Part shown: positions 25,261 through 38,380 of the stretch, one piece after another | How positions within the stretch are numbered: the stretch's first letter is position 1 | How the letters are laid out: each line of letters opens with the position of its first letter | Assembly (NCBI GenBank): GCA_013400975.1 | Contig: WBMZ01010262.1 | Span: 330,238-394,237, forward strand | DNA length: 64,000 nucleotides | Direction: 5' to 3' | Source: Atrichornis clamosus | Taxonomy: Eukaryota; Chordata; Aves; Passeriformes; Menuridae | Notes under the pieces: generated by a model | The model's input: only the letters and a program-made list of their open reading frames with translations | What the model was told of the DNA's origin: nothing | Database searches by the model: none | Position numbers and translations under genes: made by a program

Positions 25261-26765
25261 AATATAGTCACTCTTTTAGCCATTTTAACCTTGTTTAGCA
25301 CAAATGGTTGAACTTGAAATTCATCGACTTAAATGGTCCATGGAAAATATCATTAAGAATTGCTGTAGTGGATTTTTTTAACTTGCAATGCATTTAATTA
25401 TTAATGTCCCTCTATCATTTATGGCCCATTGTTTTTCAGATTTTCCACATCTTTCACCTTACCTGTACAAAGAGTTACAAAAGTCAGAACAAAAAATTCC
25501 AGATACAAAGACATTCACTGTCACCATTAGACCTTGCAATAGCCCAGAGTGTCTATACTTTGAGTTCTGGTGATAATACAAACATCCAAGGTTAGGCTCA
25601 ATAACAACCTGAGGACTACATTATCATGTACACAAGACAGTCAGTTTGAGATACTATGGGCTCTTACACCACAGAATATATTTTTCATGCATATATGCAT
25701 TGGTTTAGTTGTTCGTACTTTAGGACGACCCCTGAAAATAATTTTATTAATGTTTCTTTGAGCTACAGTATAAATTGAGGCATACAGGTTAGCTATCTGA
25801 TTTTCAGTAACAAGAGGGCCTGCAACCTTCACAGATTATTAATTTTCATAAGTTTTCCTTGAACAACTCCAGTGTTGTTAAGATTTAAATCTGTAATCTG
25901 CAAACACTGATATCCTTTCTGTAAAATCCAACAGCAGAGCATCAAGCAGAACTTGTCTTTGAAATAAAAATGGAAAAAAATATCCCATAAAAACTACCCC
26001 CATTCACCTAGCCAGTACTTGTCTTTTACTACTATATTTGTCTTTTACTTTACATATGCTAAAACAATGACGTCTTTTGTAACATTGCTGAAGGACTCAA
26101 GGACGATTTGGGGTTTTTCTCTGTACAAGAAGAGAACTGTAAGAAAAAAACCACCAAACCAAGGGTTACCTATTTGTCTTTCTTGGGATCATTACCCATT
26201 AGCTGTTTCTTCGAATCATTACCTATGGGTACTGTCTGGGAAATAAAACCAGACCAGGTCTTCCAACAAACCTCTTCCCTCTGGTTGGCACTTCCCAGCT
26301 ATAGATCAAAAAGTAAATTCTTGTTTGTTGTCTCGGTGTAATTTACCCCAGGCCCATGAGAGCAGCCCCAGACCAATGACAGTGCTGAGTCTCATGAACA
26401 TCCAAAGGGAATTGCTGGAGCCTGGAAGTGGATCTGAAGAGAGTGAAACAGCTGTGAATGGAAGCAACTGAGTTGAAGGAGCAGCCAGATTGGAAATATA
26501 TGTGTTGAAGCTCTCAAGGTGACTGAGAGCCAGAGAAGTTCAGGTTAAAGGGCTATTGTAGAGGTGCCCATGATTTTTTCAAGCTTAAGTCAGTGCTACA
26601 TAAATCACTATAGAACAAAATTCTATCCTTTTGCAAAAAAATAAAACCCAAAAGATTATATTGGAAGAAGAGAAGGGAACAGTACAGCTAGGAGTCCAAA
26701 ATTCTGCATACTTATTAAATAAAAGCATTTATCTAACAGTATATACATTATATAGCTACAGAAGG

Positions 26766-26781
26766 AAAAAAAAAAAAAAAA
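26766..26781. repeat. Poly-A tract
   Basis: A run of 16 A residues. No retrocopy body is recognised upstream. Confidence 0.85.
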
Positions 26782-28630
26782 GGTTTATTACATGCATCAA
26801 TACTAACAAGAAAATAATGTAATTTGTCTAAGACTTGAGAAGAGTTTTCTATGACAGTGCTGATTTATATAGATTTACACAGCCTGGGAGATTGTGTTGA
26901 GAACATTGATAATCAATCAAGTCCTGTCTCACCTATTTTCTTTCCTGATCTTTGAGTAAAATTATCTGACAGGATACCATGAAGCCCAGTGCTCCTGGTA
27001 CCTAAGAATATGTTCTTTCCTTTCCTGGGCATGCTCTAAAACAATCCTAATTACCACAAAATATCAATGTAGCACCTTCCAGTGGAGCATTAAATGGCAC
27101 AACTCACATCAGCTTTAATACCAAAAAGCAGAAATACAATATAAACAAGAGGATTCAGTGTTATTGTCAGCTCCTTACAGCCTTGGACAACAACTCCGGA
27201 CATAAAGTAGGATCAGACACACTGAGAACTCTCCTCTGAACTCTGTAAGTTCTTTTTAACTTGTTTGTGATGGTGCTTAAGAACCCAAAGAAACGATGGA
27301 GTCCAGTGACTCAAAAAAATCATGTGAATATGTTAAAAGCAGTAAAGGGAGTAAAGACATTTGCAAACACTTTTCATTGCACATCTCTGTACTTTTATGT
27401 ATTATGTCTTTCAATAAAGGTATATTTTCTACTGAAAACAAACAAAAAAAAGATGATATAACAGTAAACTTTAAACTTCAGGAAAAACAAATCTGAATCT
27501 GCTTCAACTTTCCAAACATGGCATTAAGTCATCATGAATACACGTCTCCATTTTGAAAAACACACGTATGGAACCACCTTAGAAATGAAGTAATGAAAAC
27601 AATTTTTATGTATCCTGATATACACTTGGATTTACTTACCAAAAAAATTAACAAAGAGTAACAGTATCCCGTTATCCACAACAGTTCAGAACCGTGCACA
27701 TCATCTATGTATTTCTTATACTTGCACAAGGAAGTATGGAAATAAAACTTGTCCCCTAACTTTTTAACAAATGCATTTTCATTCTCAGTCTCAGCTTCCT
27801 CTACGAGCTGTGATTTAGCTCAGGCTGGGAAAACATCACTTCACACTTGTTCTATGGATAAATTTTCTTCCTAGACACCTCCTGTTGTCTATGCTGTTCT
27901 ATGTTTTCACAAAGTTGTGGGAATCTTATTAGAAACTGTTTTCCAAGGAAGCTGTGCAATTCATTGGGCATATTGAATTGCAGAAAAAAGAAAGTCTAGT
28001 CCACCAGGTTTCTTTCAGAGCTGGAAATACAGAAGCAGCAGCTTCCATGGGTGTACATGCAGATACCTATATATATTTAGGTCTGATAATTCACTACAAG
28101 CAGAACAGAATGTATTTTCTATATAGGAAGTAAAAAATTCAAAACAAAAGTATGGAATAGCCAAGAATAGTCCTAGAATTTCTGCACAGTAACCGAGAAA
28201 CCAAAGCTTTCAAAGTAAAATAAGAACTTTTTCAGAGTACTTTTCTTCTTACGCATTCAGTGTCTTTTCCATACAGAGTTAGAATAACAATATTAATACC
28301 AGAACAGTAATTACGTTTGCTAAGGCCATCCATTACAATTTCACAAGAAAATAGAGCTCCAATCCTTCATGTCCTCAGTGAAGAGCAGGTAAACTATATA
28401 TTTTATTCCTGGAGTTTCTTAAATAAATAATCCACATTGAATAATCAACACAGAATGACACTCAGCAATCCAGACCACTGACAGGGCATCTCCTCCAATT
28501 TTTAATTTCCAAGGTTTCATTCATTTGGGCCATTACTGCTCTGCTACCTCCATTTATATTTTCTGATTACATCTGGTAATGAAAATGAATTACTACAGTA
28601 TGTAAGTTTAGATTATGATAGATAACACAA

Positions 28631-28677
28631 ACATACATACATATATAAATATATATCTGTATATATGTATATATACA
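28631..28677. repeat. AT-rich microsatellite (ATAC/AT)n
   Basis: ATAC units pass into alternating AT/TATATG units over about 47 bases. It is a simple repeat with self-complementary, easily melted sequence. Confidence 0.85.
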
Positions 28678-31418
28678 CTGCTTATTCACTACTTTACCCA
28701 GCTAAAATCTTACATCACAGCTTAATCTATGACAAAATGTTCCCAAGGGGTTTAAAATGTCCCTGCACAAAACTCATTATAAGTGGAAAATTAATGAGGA
28801 AAGCTGCTTAAATATTGCCTCCAGTTTCCCAGAGACTTGAGATTAACATTTTTAGAGAGGATGCAAACTCATCTTGATATGTTACCATCTTCAGCAATAA
28901 GTAAGTCATATTGTTTCTCAAAATTGCTATTAAATTAATCTGCTGGTGTTTTTGTCATTCTGAATTTTGCTACAGCACCTGCCTAATATTGTAAACACTT
29001 ATTCCAACCATATCACTCATAAAATTCTCATATTCAAGTTAATAGGCCTAGGAATGGTTTCAGATACTGCTCAAGAGTGTGTGTACAGAAAGTATGAAAA
29101 TTCTAAATTTAGACAGGCCCTGTATGAACTGTGACACAAATATACCTACAACAAATGGTTAAATAAATGAATAAATAGATGGAAGGTTAAATGCTGGGTC
29201 CAATCTTCCAAGTAAGAAAAAATGTCAGACTGGAAAAAGGAAGAAAGTGGGGATTTTCCATTTTTGATCCTAGGTCTTGAAGCTGTACAGATCATCAAGA
29301 AATGCTGCAAACTGCAGTAAAATAGTAATTATTTTGATCTTAAAACAGGAAGAATAATGGGCATGATGGACTTGTTAAATTACTGGGCAGTTAGTAAGTC
29401 TAATTGTATTATATTCCTACTTCAGGAAAAATAATACAGCATGATCTCAAAAGACTGAAAGAACTTAAACCCCACTGAAAGACATGAATAACTCCAGACT
29501 CACTAGGAACAACCAAATATCTTTCCCATTTTTTTTTCTCTTGTTTTGTGCTTTCTGAGATGCCACTGGCATCTGGGATTTCCTATGTGCTGAATTCTCC
29601 CAGTTCTACAAAAAGTCCAATTCCAACTCACTCTTTTGTATTTCCAAAGGGACAAGAGACGGAAGACATGCCATATCACTTTTACTGAAAATCATTTCTA
29701 GTCCATAAGACATTTCAAGTAAATTTACTTTCTCATTATACTTGAAATACATAGAAAACAAGCAAGTCAGGCTATGAGATCACTAACTATTCCCTTTTCC
29801 TGTTGCACAAAGTCACATGAAAACTTCTTCATTTCTCTCAATTTCTCACTTAAATTTTCTAGTTGCTGTTGAAATGTGTTTCTGGGGGGGAAATCACGTC
29901 ATAGTTCACATCCTTTGGTCAAAATGTAAGATAAAAAATATTTTCACTGCCAGGGAGATTACTTGTGGCTATATAAATACTGTACTTTTTGCTTCAGTCA
30001 TCCAAAGCACTGACCTATTGATCTGGTATGAATCAACAATGACAAATACCAAATTTCATGTTTTCCTCTCAAAAAATTACAGTTCAAACTGTATAGCACA
30101 TGGAACATCTCAATTTAGCATTACTTGAGAATATCAGAAAATAGAATTTTGGAAATGCAGTTTGTCTCCTTCCATCAATACTAATAGGAGTTCTTTAAAG
30201 CAAAGCACCACGGAACATTTCTTTCTCTTGATTCAACTCTCAATCCAAAGTTAACCATTAGTTTTTGTAAATTATAGTCCAACAAGGGTGTTACAATCGA
30301 GCCCATTCTGTGCGTGTGTGTGGGAGGGGGTACGAGGAGTGTGCTTGGGGCTGTTTATTTAAAGGAGAGCTGGGAAGTTCTCTGGTGAAAGGCTCTGTTG
30401 ATAAATAGTGGTTAGGAGAAGAAAATTGGTTATTCAATGAACAAAGTGGTGTGTAATTTATTTTACTTCATTAGATGCTGAATTCTTCAAACACTGCTAG
30501 GAATTAGAATGCTTTGAAACTAATTATTGTAAGTACATTTAATCATAGCTTTGAAGTTACTTTCAACATAGCATGTTCTTTTTGATTAAATTATATCTTT
30601 TTGCCATTCCACTACAAGTACCCAGTTCAAGGGCAGAAGAGAAGAAAAAAAACAACAAACCTTTCAAATGTGATAAATAGAAACAACAATAATTTTGCTC
30701 TGTTTCTTTTCTGAAATATTTCCATAACCTCCTATTGCTATGAGTGTACCAGTTCCTGCAGAAACTTGAGTACAATTTTGAATACATAACCATTATCACA
30801 AAATTAAACAATTATGTTATTATATATGGTACAAATAATTTCAAGCAGAGAACTAGAATAGCAGGAGCACAAAGATGAACTAAAATGCACTTGCAAGGTG
30901 CATGGATTTGATGTAGTAAAGATTAAAGGAGTTCAATACATCCTCTCTCACCCTTGCTTCTTTGTCCATATGGTACTGGTAATTCAAGCACTCAGTTAAT
31001 GTGATATTTCTCTTTATCACGATAAATGATGGCTGAAAGGAGCAGTTTTGGGTTGAGCCTGCTTCCTGCTTGAAAGAAAATTTTGGTTCAGTGATTTAAG
31101 CGAGGCAGAGCACCATGAATCTCCTCCCTAATCTTGAGCTTGACTCAGACACAAGGAACTGGAAACGGGATCAGCCTGATGACAGAAAGCAAATGCAGCC
31201 TCAAGCAGCTCTGCTGATCTCAGTGATTTCCAGTCACCTTCCCTAAGTTTAGGTGTGCACCTTGTACTTCAGTGATTTAACTGGATTTTAATTGGTTCTG
31301 GATAAAGCTCTATGTGAAGGGAAGGAATGTTTTTACACTCTTCTTTTTTCTTCTCTTTTCCCTTGTTATGCAAAGCACCAACACAGTAGTGCAGGAATAT
31401 GCATTGCATTAGGTAAAT

Positions 31419-31571
31419 CCCATCCCTGGAAGTGTCCAAGGCCAGGCTGGATGGGGCCTGGAGCAACCTGGGATAGTGGGAGGTGTCCCTGCCCATGGCA
31501 GGGGGGTGGAATGAGATTATATTTAGGTTCCCCTCCAACCCAAAACTATTTTGTGATTCCATGTTTCCATG
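31419..31571 (+). mobile_element. CR1 LINE 3' end fragment
   Basis: CCCATCCCTGGAAGTGTCCA, then GGCCAGGCTGGATGGGGCCT, then GAGCAACCTGGGATAGTGGG, then TGTCCCTGCCCATGGCAGGG, ending with TTTTGTGATTCCATGTTTCC. A clear CR1 tail with the terminal ATTCTATG repeats mutated to ATTCCATG/TTTCCATG. Confidence 0.92.
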
Positions 31572-33841
31572 TTTTCTCACAGACAACTAACACACTAAAG
31601 CAGAGAAAAGCACTTTTTCTTCTCTTTTTTCTTAGGGTTATTGACTGTCTGCTCAGCTTGTAACAATAAATGGTACAATTACCTTATGTTAGGAATTAAT
31701 GCATTTCATAGCCTAATATTACACAATTTTCAGTATTTCCATGTCTACAACATGGGCACTTTATTGCATTTGGCTGAAGGGTTGGGAAGGTTAACTGGGT
31801 AAGATTTATTTTGTAATGCTGCAGAGAAACATTACAGCCTTGAATAGCCAAAAAAGTCCCACAGACAGAAGTAAATATCCGTGGGCTAGTTTGTCTTAGC
31901 TTTATATAGGAAATAGTAACAAAGGTGTTTATGTTGATCACCAGAACTAAAACCAAGAGGAAGGAAGTAAAAAAAGGCAAGGTGTGGGCTGGAGACAGGA
32001 TTTTGTGAGGGCAGTTAGAAATTTCTAGAGAAAAAGTAGGTTAAAGAGGTAAAATAAGATGCAATACCTTAGTTGATCAAATAGAGATGTAGCAGTATAC
32101 AAATAACGAGATATCAAAGGGAAATAAAAGAACATGTACTGAATATTATCATCAACATTGAAGAACAAAAAAATGCAGGAACATCTCTTTCTTCTTCAAC
32201 TCAAAAGCACAATATTCAACAAATAATTGCAGCCTATCCCCAAAATGTCACACAAGTGAAAAAAAAAAACCAAAACAACACCTTAATGGCACAAAGCAGT
32301 GGTTCTGCTTGTTCTTTTTACTTTCTTTCTTAATGTCATATTCCATCAGTTCTGGGTTTGTCAGAAAGAGTGATTAGAGGAGGGAAAAAAATATCTCTGT
32401 TGTTGTTGTCTACCTAAAACTTCAAAGCAGCAGGGACAGTGAGAGAAACACAACTCTATCAAAGTGAGCATTTATAATTTGTAAGTTTGATATTTATAAA
32501 TGTACAAGGCTTTCCTAGTCATGCTGCTCAGAACCATCACAGAAAAGCACATCACAGAAACTGCAAATATTTGGAGGCATCCAGTTCAGTTTTGCCACCA
32601 TCTGAGGCCTTCAGTGCACACAGTATACCAAGGGTTGGGGGGAAACAGAAAACCCACAACATTTTCCCTGCCTGCCGCATCAGGGGAAGACTCATTAAAT
32701 GTTATTAGGTATCATTTCACACATTTGTTTGGTGACATTCATTAACTTCAAGCACTGGCCAACCAGTTCAAGTCTACTTTATATATAGGGAATTTTCCTT
32801 AGAAATATCCCCCTACTCATCCTGGCTTTCCCTGTTAACATCTACCATCAAGTTCAGCCTATCTTTGAACATCCAGATCACCAGGATCTGAAATAATGTC
32901 TTGATCTGTTTTTCACAAGACATTGATAAACCATTTAGATTCCCAATCAATAAATAAATTTCCATTGTATAACTAAACTGCAGGATAATTTCTAAGTAAA
33001 CTGAAAAACTCCCTAATATTTGAGCACCCTGAAGCAGCAGAAGATTCTGTACTGAGTTTGTGTGGCAAACCGGGAACCTCTCTGCTGCAAGTATCAAATC
33101 CAAATTGCTATATAAAAAGTAATGTGAAGTCTGTTTGCTGTGGGTCATATAACTAGGAATATTATTTTAATAAAATTCTAACTCTTAAGCCTTTGATTCT
33201 TGTAAGTTCTGTAAGAGAAATACATGGCTTTTATTGTGTCCATGCTTTGCTTTTACAGCAGCAATATTAATGTAGAATATGCCACACTACACATATCTAC
33301 ATTACATGGGCTTCTGATTTATCTTTTAGTTAACTACATCTTCTTTACATTTTATGTCAACTGCTCAAATGTATCAGCTTTAGCTCGCTAAATGTAGAGA
33401 TTGTGTATTTCTAAATCACAGTCGGGTTCAACACAAAACAGAATTTAGAAAATTTATGGTTATACCTTTTTCTTAAAGCCTCTATAAATATATTGTCTAC
33501 ATTTTGCTTTGTTTTCCTTGTATTATTGTGCAGGAAAACAGGATGACTTTTCTGGACTGACTTGCTGGAGTCTTTCTCTCTTAGAGCTCGTGATCTTGTG
33601 ATTTTGTTATCTCCACTAGATAACAGAAAAAAGCAGATAGAGGTGGAATTATGCAAATGTAAACTCAATGACAATGACTACCAGGGTTCTAAAACAATTC
33701 CAGAGACAAAGAGGAAGGGAACAGTAGGAAGCTGCACTCCTTTTGGGTTATCATCTACAGTCAAATAAATGACAATATATAAAAACATGAAAAGGGTTTT
33801 AACAGTTGGGGTAATTTTCAAAGTACATATATCAATGCATG

Positions 33842-33975
33842 TAAAAAAAAATTTTTTTAAAAAATGTGAATTTTTTTAAAGGCACATTTAGTGGTTCCTG
33901 TAATTATTATCATCATTTAATATTACTAATATAAAATTACTATTTTTATTATTATTGTTAATAGTAATAATAGCT
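33842..33975. repeat. A/T low-complexity and ATT-rich region
   Basis: Alternating runs of A and T (A9, T7, A6, T7) at 33843-33880 are followed by an irregular ATT/TAT-rich tract around 33900-33975. It is directly visible as low complexity. Confidence 0.8.
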
Positions 33976-34744
33976 TTCGAATATTCAAAATTTTCTAACT
34001 TATTCTGATCTGAATTTTCCTCTTAATTACTTTTTAATTACAGTTTCCTGCAGTGTTTTGCAGATTCTAGGTCATCACATTTCAAATACCAATCAGCATT
34101 GTTATATCTAGATGTTTAACTTCCCACCACAATTATAATTGGACTGCTACTCTGTTTAACTAATCTTGCAGAGAATTGTCAATACAAAAAAGTAGTAGAA
34201 GAGACTTCTAGTGAAAAAAAAACCAAACAAACTAAACCAGACAAAAAAAAGGAAAAGCATGCAAAATATTTAAATGCTTATTATAGGAGGAGTTCACTTT
34301 TAATTTGAAAAAATTGTTAATTTATCAGGTACTTCGATATGCAAAGAGCCTAAAAGCTCTAGAAAATGGCATCATGTAGAGCTGCCTAGGCAAAACTCAC
34401 CACATTAGGGAGCTCGTCAACTCAGTCTTTTACTCACATTGGAAAGAAAACCATCTTTAAAATATTAAATACAGCTGTGGCTTTTAGTCCCACAGTAACT
34501 TCATGACTGTGACCTTCATAAAAGACGTGGCAATCTCACAGTCATAGAACTCATCCAGGATATTAAGGAAAGCCATTGAAGGTCAGCACTGAATTTCCCT
34601 GATTAAATTCAAAATATAAAATCAGATTTTCACCGTGCATTTTCTTGTACTTTCATAATGCAAATTCTCTTTGGTAATTAAGGAATACAAAAAATGTTTC
34701 AAGAGACAGATTATCCTGCGGTGATCACTCCAGGAAGTTTACAT

Positions 34745-34784
34745 TATGGCTTATTTTATAACAATATGGTTTATTTTATAACAA
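34745..34784. repeat. 20-bp tandem duplication
   Basis: Two adjacent 20-base units, TATGGCTTATTTTATAACAA and TATGGTTTATTTTATAACAA, differ at one position. This is a recent local duplication by slippage. Confidence 0.9.
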
Positions 34785-35199
34785 CGATGTTCTGACTAGC
34801 AGTGTAATAACAAGAGAAAAGATAAAAAGAACAACCAGCAAAAAATGATAAAACTATTCATCCTGCTCCTAATTTATCACCCAGGAGATGTCACACTGAC
34901 CATGACCAGGCACCTACAGCAAATTGTTTGAGGAGTAATTTGGAGTTTGATGGAAAATAAAGAGATTTCGGACGAGTCAGGAGGAACACAATTATTTAGA
35001 ATTCCTAGTTCCATTAGGACTTTACCAAATCTTACCTCACTCCAGTAGTATGAAAGAAGGAATTGTGGGTATGAAGTGGTGTTCAAACCTACAAATGTGT
35101 CCCATGTCCTTCCTTTCATGGAAGCTGCATTCACAGCAATCTCAAGGGCCAAGATCCTCGGTCTGACCAAGCCAGTGTGGGATCACACCACTGCAAAGA

Positions 35200-35425
35200 G
35201 TCGTGGAATGGTTTGGGCTGGAAAGGACCATAAGGAACATCTCATTCCAACAGGGACACCTTCCACTATCCCAGGGTGCTTCAAGCCCCATACAATCTGA
35301 CATTGGACACTTGCAGGGATGGGGCAGCCACAGCTTCTCTGGGCAACCTGTGCCAGGGCCTCACCACCCTCACAGGGAACAATTTCTTCCTAATATCTAA
35401 TCTAAATCTACCCTCTTTCAGCTTA
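35200..35425 (-). mobile_element. CR1 LINE 3' fragment
   Basis: Reading the plus strand, GAATGGTTTGGGCTGGAAAG, then GACACCTTCCACTATCCCAG, then GGGATGGGGCAGCCACAGCT, then GCAACCTGTGCCAGGGCCTC and CTTCCTAATATCTAATCTAA is the complement of the CR1 ORF2 end and 3'UTR. The tip near 35200 lacks the complete ATTCTATG repeats, and the usual block after ACCATAAGGAACATCTCATTCCA is shortened. Confidence 0.92.
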
Positions 35426-38099
35426 GTGAACCAACAGCCTAGCGGTTAAGCACAGAAAACCCTAAACTTTGCAAAAGATAAATATATTCACTCATATTAC
35501 TAACATTTAAAATTATTATGGTCAAATTTGATAGCATAATTGTGCAACAAGTACCATCATTTATGAAGAGTAATGAGATGTTTTCATTCTAATACCTAAT
35601 TGTCACTCTGTAGGTATCAGCTGTCTAGGGTGAGACCAAAATGCAGGCACTCAGCCAACAAGAAATATCAAATTTTTCTACCACACTTACCAAAAAAAAA
35701 TGAAGTGGAAAAGATAAAGATCACCTGGCAAGAGCCAGTGGTTTATAATAGTTCTTATCACAGGTTTTGCAGTATTGTTCCAGAAAAGGAAAAATCAGAA
35801 ATTAGCAAATTGCTGCTGTACATTCTCCTTACCATTATTTATACTGACTGATGCTTTTTCAACTCTCACACGTAGGGAAAAAAGCTTCACTGCAGAGAAC
35901 GAACACTTTGCAGATTTAGGAGAGCCTCCCCTTTCTACAGAAAACATCAAAAACACTTCCCATAGCAAACGCTCAAACGCTGGCTACAATGCCCTCACTT
36001 TAACAGATGGGCTGTTTGCAGGAGAGGAGAGGGAAGGAAGGAAAGGAATCACATCCAAGCACAAACCACGGCACTCCTGTGCCCGGAGCCCCAGGTAACA
36101 CACACAGCCCTCCTGCTCATGTTCTAGACTATACAGGATTTCTCAGAACAGATTTGCCATTATTTCTGGGAAATGTTTCTGTGGGGGAAAGAATCACAGG
36201 GAACCTCTGGTCTTTTGTTGTCAACAGTTTTCATGCACAAAGAAGAATACATTGATCTGCACTTCCAGTCTGGCCTAGAGTAGCAGCTAATATATCTAAT
36301 ACCTAGTTGTGACTATTTAGGCACATCATCTAGTAATTCATATATTAAAGATGAGTGATTTAAAGTAACTTACTCCTCATTTTTAGGGCTAATGTAAAAA
36401 AAAAAACCAGTATGTTATTTTTTAGACTCTGTGGTTTAGACTCAAAACCCATCTCAACTGGAGAGAGTTCTGCTTCCAAGAGCTCCACCCACAGCAGCAT
36501 CCAAGCTGCACACACACTGAAAGCCATTTGTGCATCCTAAACATTACTCCTGTCCTTCCAACACACTCTATCACACAGAGACAACTTCAAGACTGCCAGT
36601 TTTCCCATGAGCTTTTGTTGCATCTCCTGCAAAGTCCAATCACTCAAAACACACTCAACTTTACTGTCATTCGGAGTCAGCATATTCCAGTGAGTCTGTG
36701 CCAGACCTCTCCTTACTCACCTCATGGCCTACACACACACAGACTTCCCAGTATTCCCAAAGTGGAACAGGCCAAGGCACCTGCAGAAGAGACTAAAACC
36801 ACCTAAATGGACTGCAGATCAAACGTCTACCAAAAAGGGAAATTCAGTGGTGCCCAGTGTCTGGAACAAGCATCATTTGTGGAAGAAAATACAGTCCTGT
36901 GATGTTATAAAGTGGGGATAGAGACTGCAGCTGTCTGGGGCATAAGAACTTTATTTCTTGGCAAGTGCAAACCACCTTGGGAATGAATGCTCCAGAATAA
37001 CCTCAAACAAGAGACAGTCCAGCACAACAGTGCTAAGAATAACATTTTCAGAGCCCTGACACCCTTTGACAATTCGAGAAGTATCTGATTTCATTTCTGA
37101 GGCTGCCTAAAGTACTCTAAAACTTACTTGCTAAAGGAAATAGAACAAGAGAACTTCAGGATTATTGTGATATGTCTTGAGCTACTTCACATCTCACCAC
37201 AAGCTGATCAACCATTCAAAGACACAATTTAAGATTTAAAGATTTAAAATTAAATGTTCGAGTGGGTTGTGTCATACCTACTATAATAACAAAACCTGAT
37301 TTGTTTGTCCAAAGCTGTTTTTATTTTTCAAAGCACAGACTGAAATTACAAAATAACATCAGGTCACTCTTCAGGCTTTCATCTTGTGCTGTGTGCTACT
37401 GTCAGAAGAAAATTATAATGTTTTAAAAAGAAGTTTAAGGAAAAGCCTAGAATCTGGTCTGTTTAACACAGACCCTGCTCCTGAACAAACAGCCCACGAC
37501 AGCTTTTTTTCAGGTTTTAACTCTACCTCATTAATAGGAAAAGTTCAACTAATTGAAAAGTCAAACTTTCCACTTCCCTTGCTTTACCGATTGCCTTTCT
37601 AATTAATTTCTAGACTTTCACAACACTTCTATCTGCATTACTTAAAATGGCAAGATGATGTCTCTGATTGGACAAGTGTCTTTCTTAATATACCATATGG
37701 TGAGATATCTCATAGTTTGACAATATTTAACAAGAAAAGACCTACTCATTTCTGCAAATCCCCTGTTGCCCAAGCCCTTGATTAGACAAAGTGTTTCTGT
37801 GAAATTCAGCTAATTAGCCTGTTTGATTATTTGAAATAAAGTTAAGTCTCCAAAATTATTGAATCACCATTTACTTTTCCATCACATCAATTTGCTGCAA
37901 GTGGAGAAAACCTGAATACTTCTCAGCACACAAAAAAGAATTACAAGTTCATGGCTCTACTCCAGTTTGCCCAAGTTAAAACTCCAGTGAAAACTCCTGG
38001 TGAGTGGTCCAGACCCTATTTCAGAAATGAGTGAAAGGAGATTCCTGTCACATGTGGATTAGGGACAGATTGAAGCCAGGGGCACCTCCACCCTCAGCT
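35426..38099. other. Unique non-coding stretch
   Basis: No gene or transposon is recognised. Overlapping short open frames at 35600-36255 and 36528-36921 have unrecognised products. The block at 37780-37910 has conserved-element texture. Confidence 0.55.
37780..37910. promoter_or_regulatory. Candidate conserved non-coding element
   Basis: The block contains closely spaced words such as TTGATTAGACAAAGTG, AGCTAATTAGCCTG and TTTGATTATTTGAAATAAAG that resemble homeodomain-type sites, with no simple repeat. Inference only. Confidence 0.2.
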
Positions 38100-38380
38100 C
38101 TTTACTCTTCCACCTCACAGAGGTGAACGCTTCCAGGGATGGTGACTCCACCACTTCCCCGGGAAACCTGTTCCAATGCTTAACCACGCTTTCAGGGAAG
38201 TAATTTTTTCTACTATCCAACCTGCCCCTCTCCTGGCACAACCTGGGGCGATTTCCCCTCGTCCTCTCAATTTTGTATCTTCATGGATGCCTGAAACCNC
38301 CAACCTGCCCCTGGCACAACCTGGGGCGATTTCCCCTCGTCCTCTCAATTTTGTATCTTCATGGATGCCTGAAACCTCAA
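38100..38380 (-). mobile_element. CR1 LINE ORF2 C-terminal fragment with tandem duplication
   Basis: The plus strand reads CCAGGGATGGTGACTCCACC, ACTTCCCCGGGAAACCTGTT, CCAATGCTTAACCACGCTTT and GCACAACCTGGGGCGATTTC, the complement of the CR1 ORF2 C-terminus. On the minus strand the frame gives FPESVVKHWNRFPGEVVESP then SLEAF, matching the CR1 pattern HWNRLPREVVESPSLE. The inner end is disturbed by the duplication around the N at 38299. Confidence 0.88.
38217..38376. repeat. Tandem ~80-bp duplication around an N
   Basis: Copy one spans 38217-38298 (82 bases) and copy two 38300-38376 (77 bases). They are identical except that copy one has five extra bases (TCTCC after CCTGCCCC). The only ambiguous base in the window sits exactly between them at 38299. 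This layout suggests two contig ends or two haplotypes joined without collapsing the overlap. Confidence 0.9.

Larger units (their letters stand above)
23621..31418. other. Long unique AT-rich stretch without recognised gene or transposon
   Basis: About 7.8 kb with no gene I can support. It holds A17 at 24036-24052, A16 at 26766-26781, an AT-rich microsatellite at 28631-28677 and a GT-rich run near 30312-30324. Patches at about 24830-25260 and 30430-30540 look like conserved non-coding DNA. The 24255-24600 patch is GC-richer with overlapping short frames on both strands, none recognisable. Confidence 0.55.
31572..35199. other. Unique AT-rich non-coding stretch
   Basis: No gene is seen. It holds the low-complexity region at 33842-33975 and a 20-bp tandem duplication at 34745-34784. 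Short open frames on both strands are not recognisable. Confidence 0.6.
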
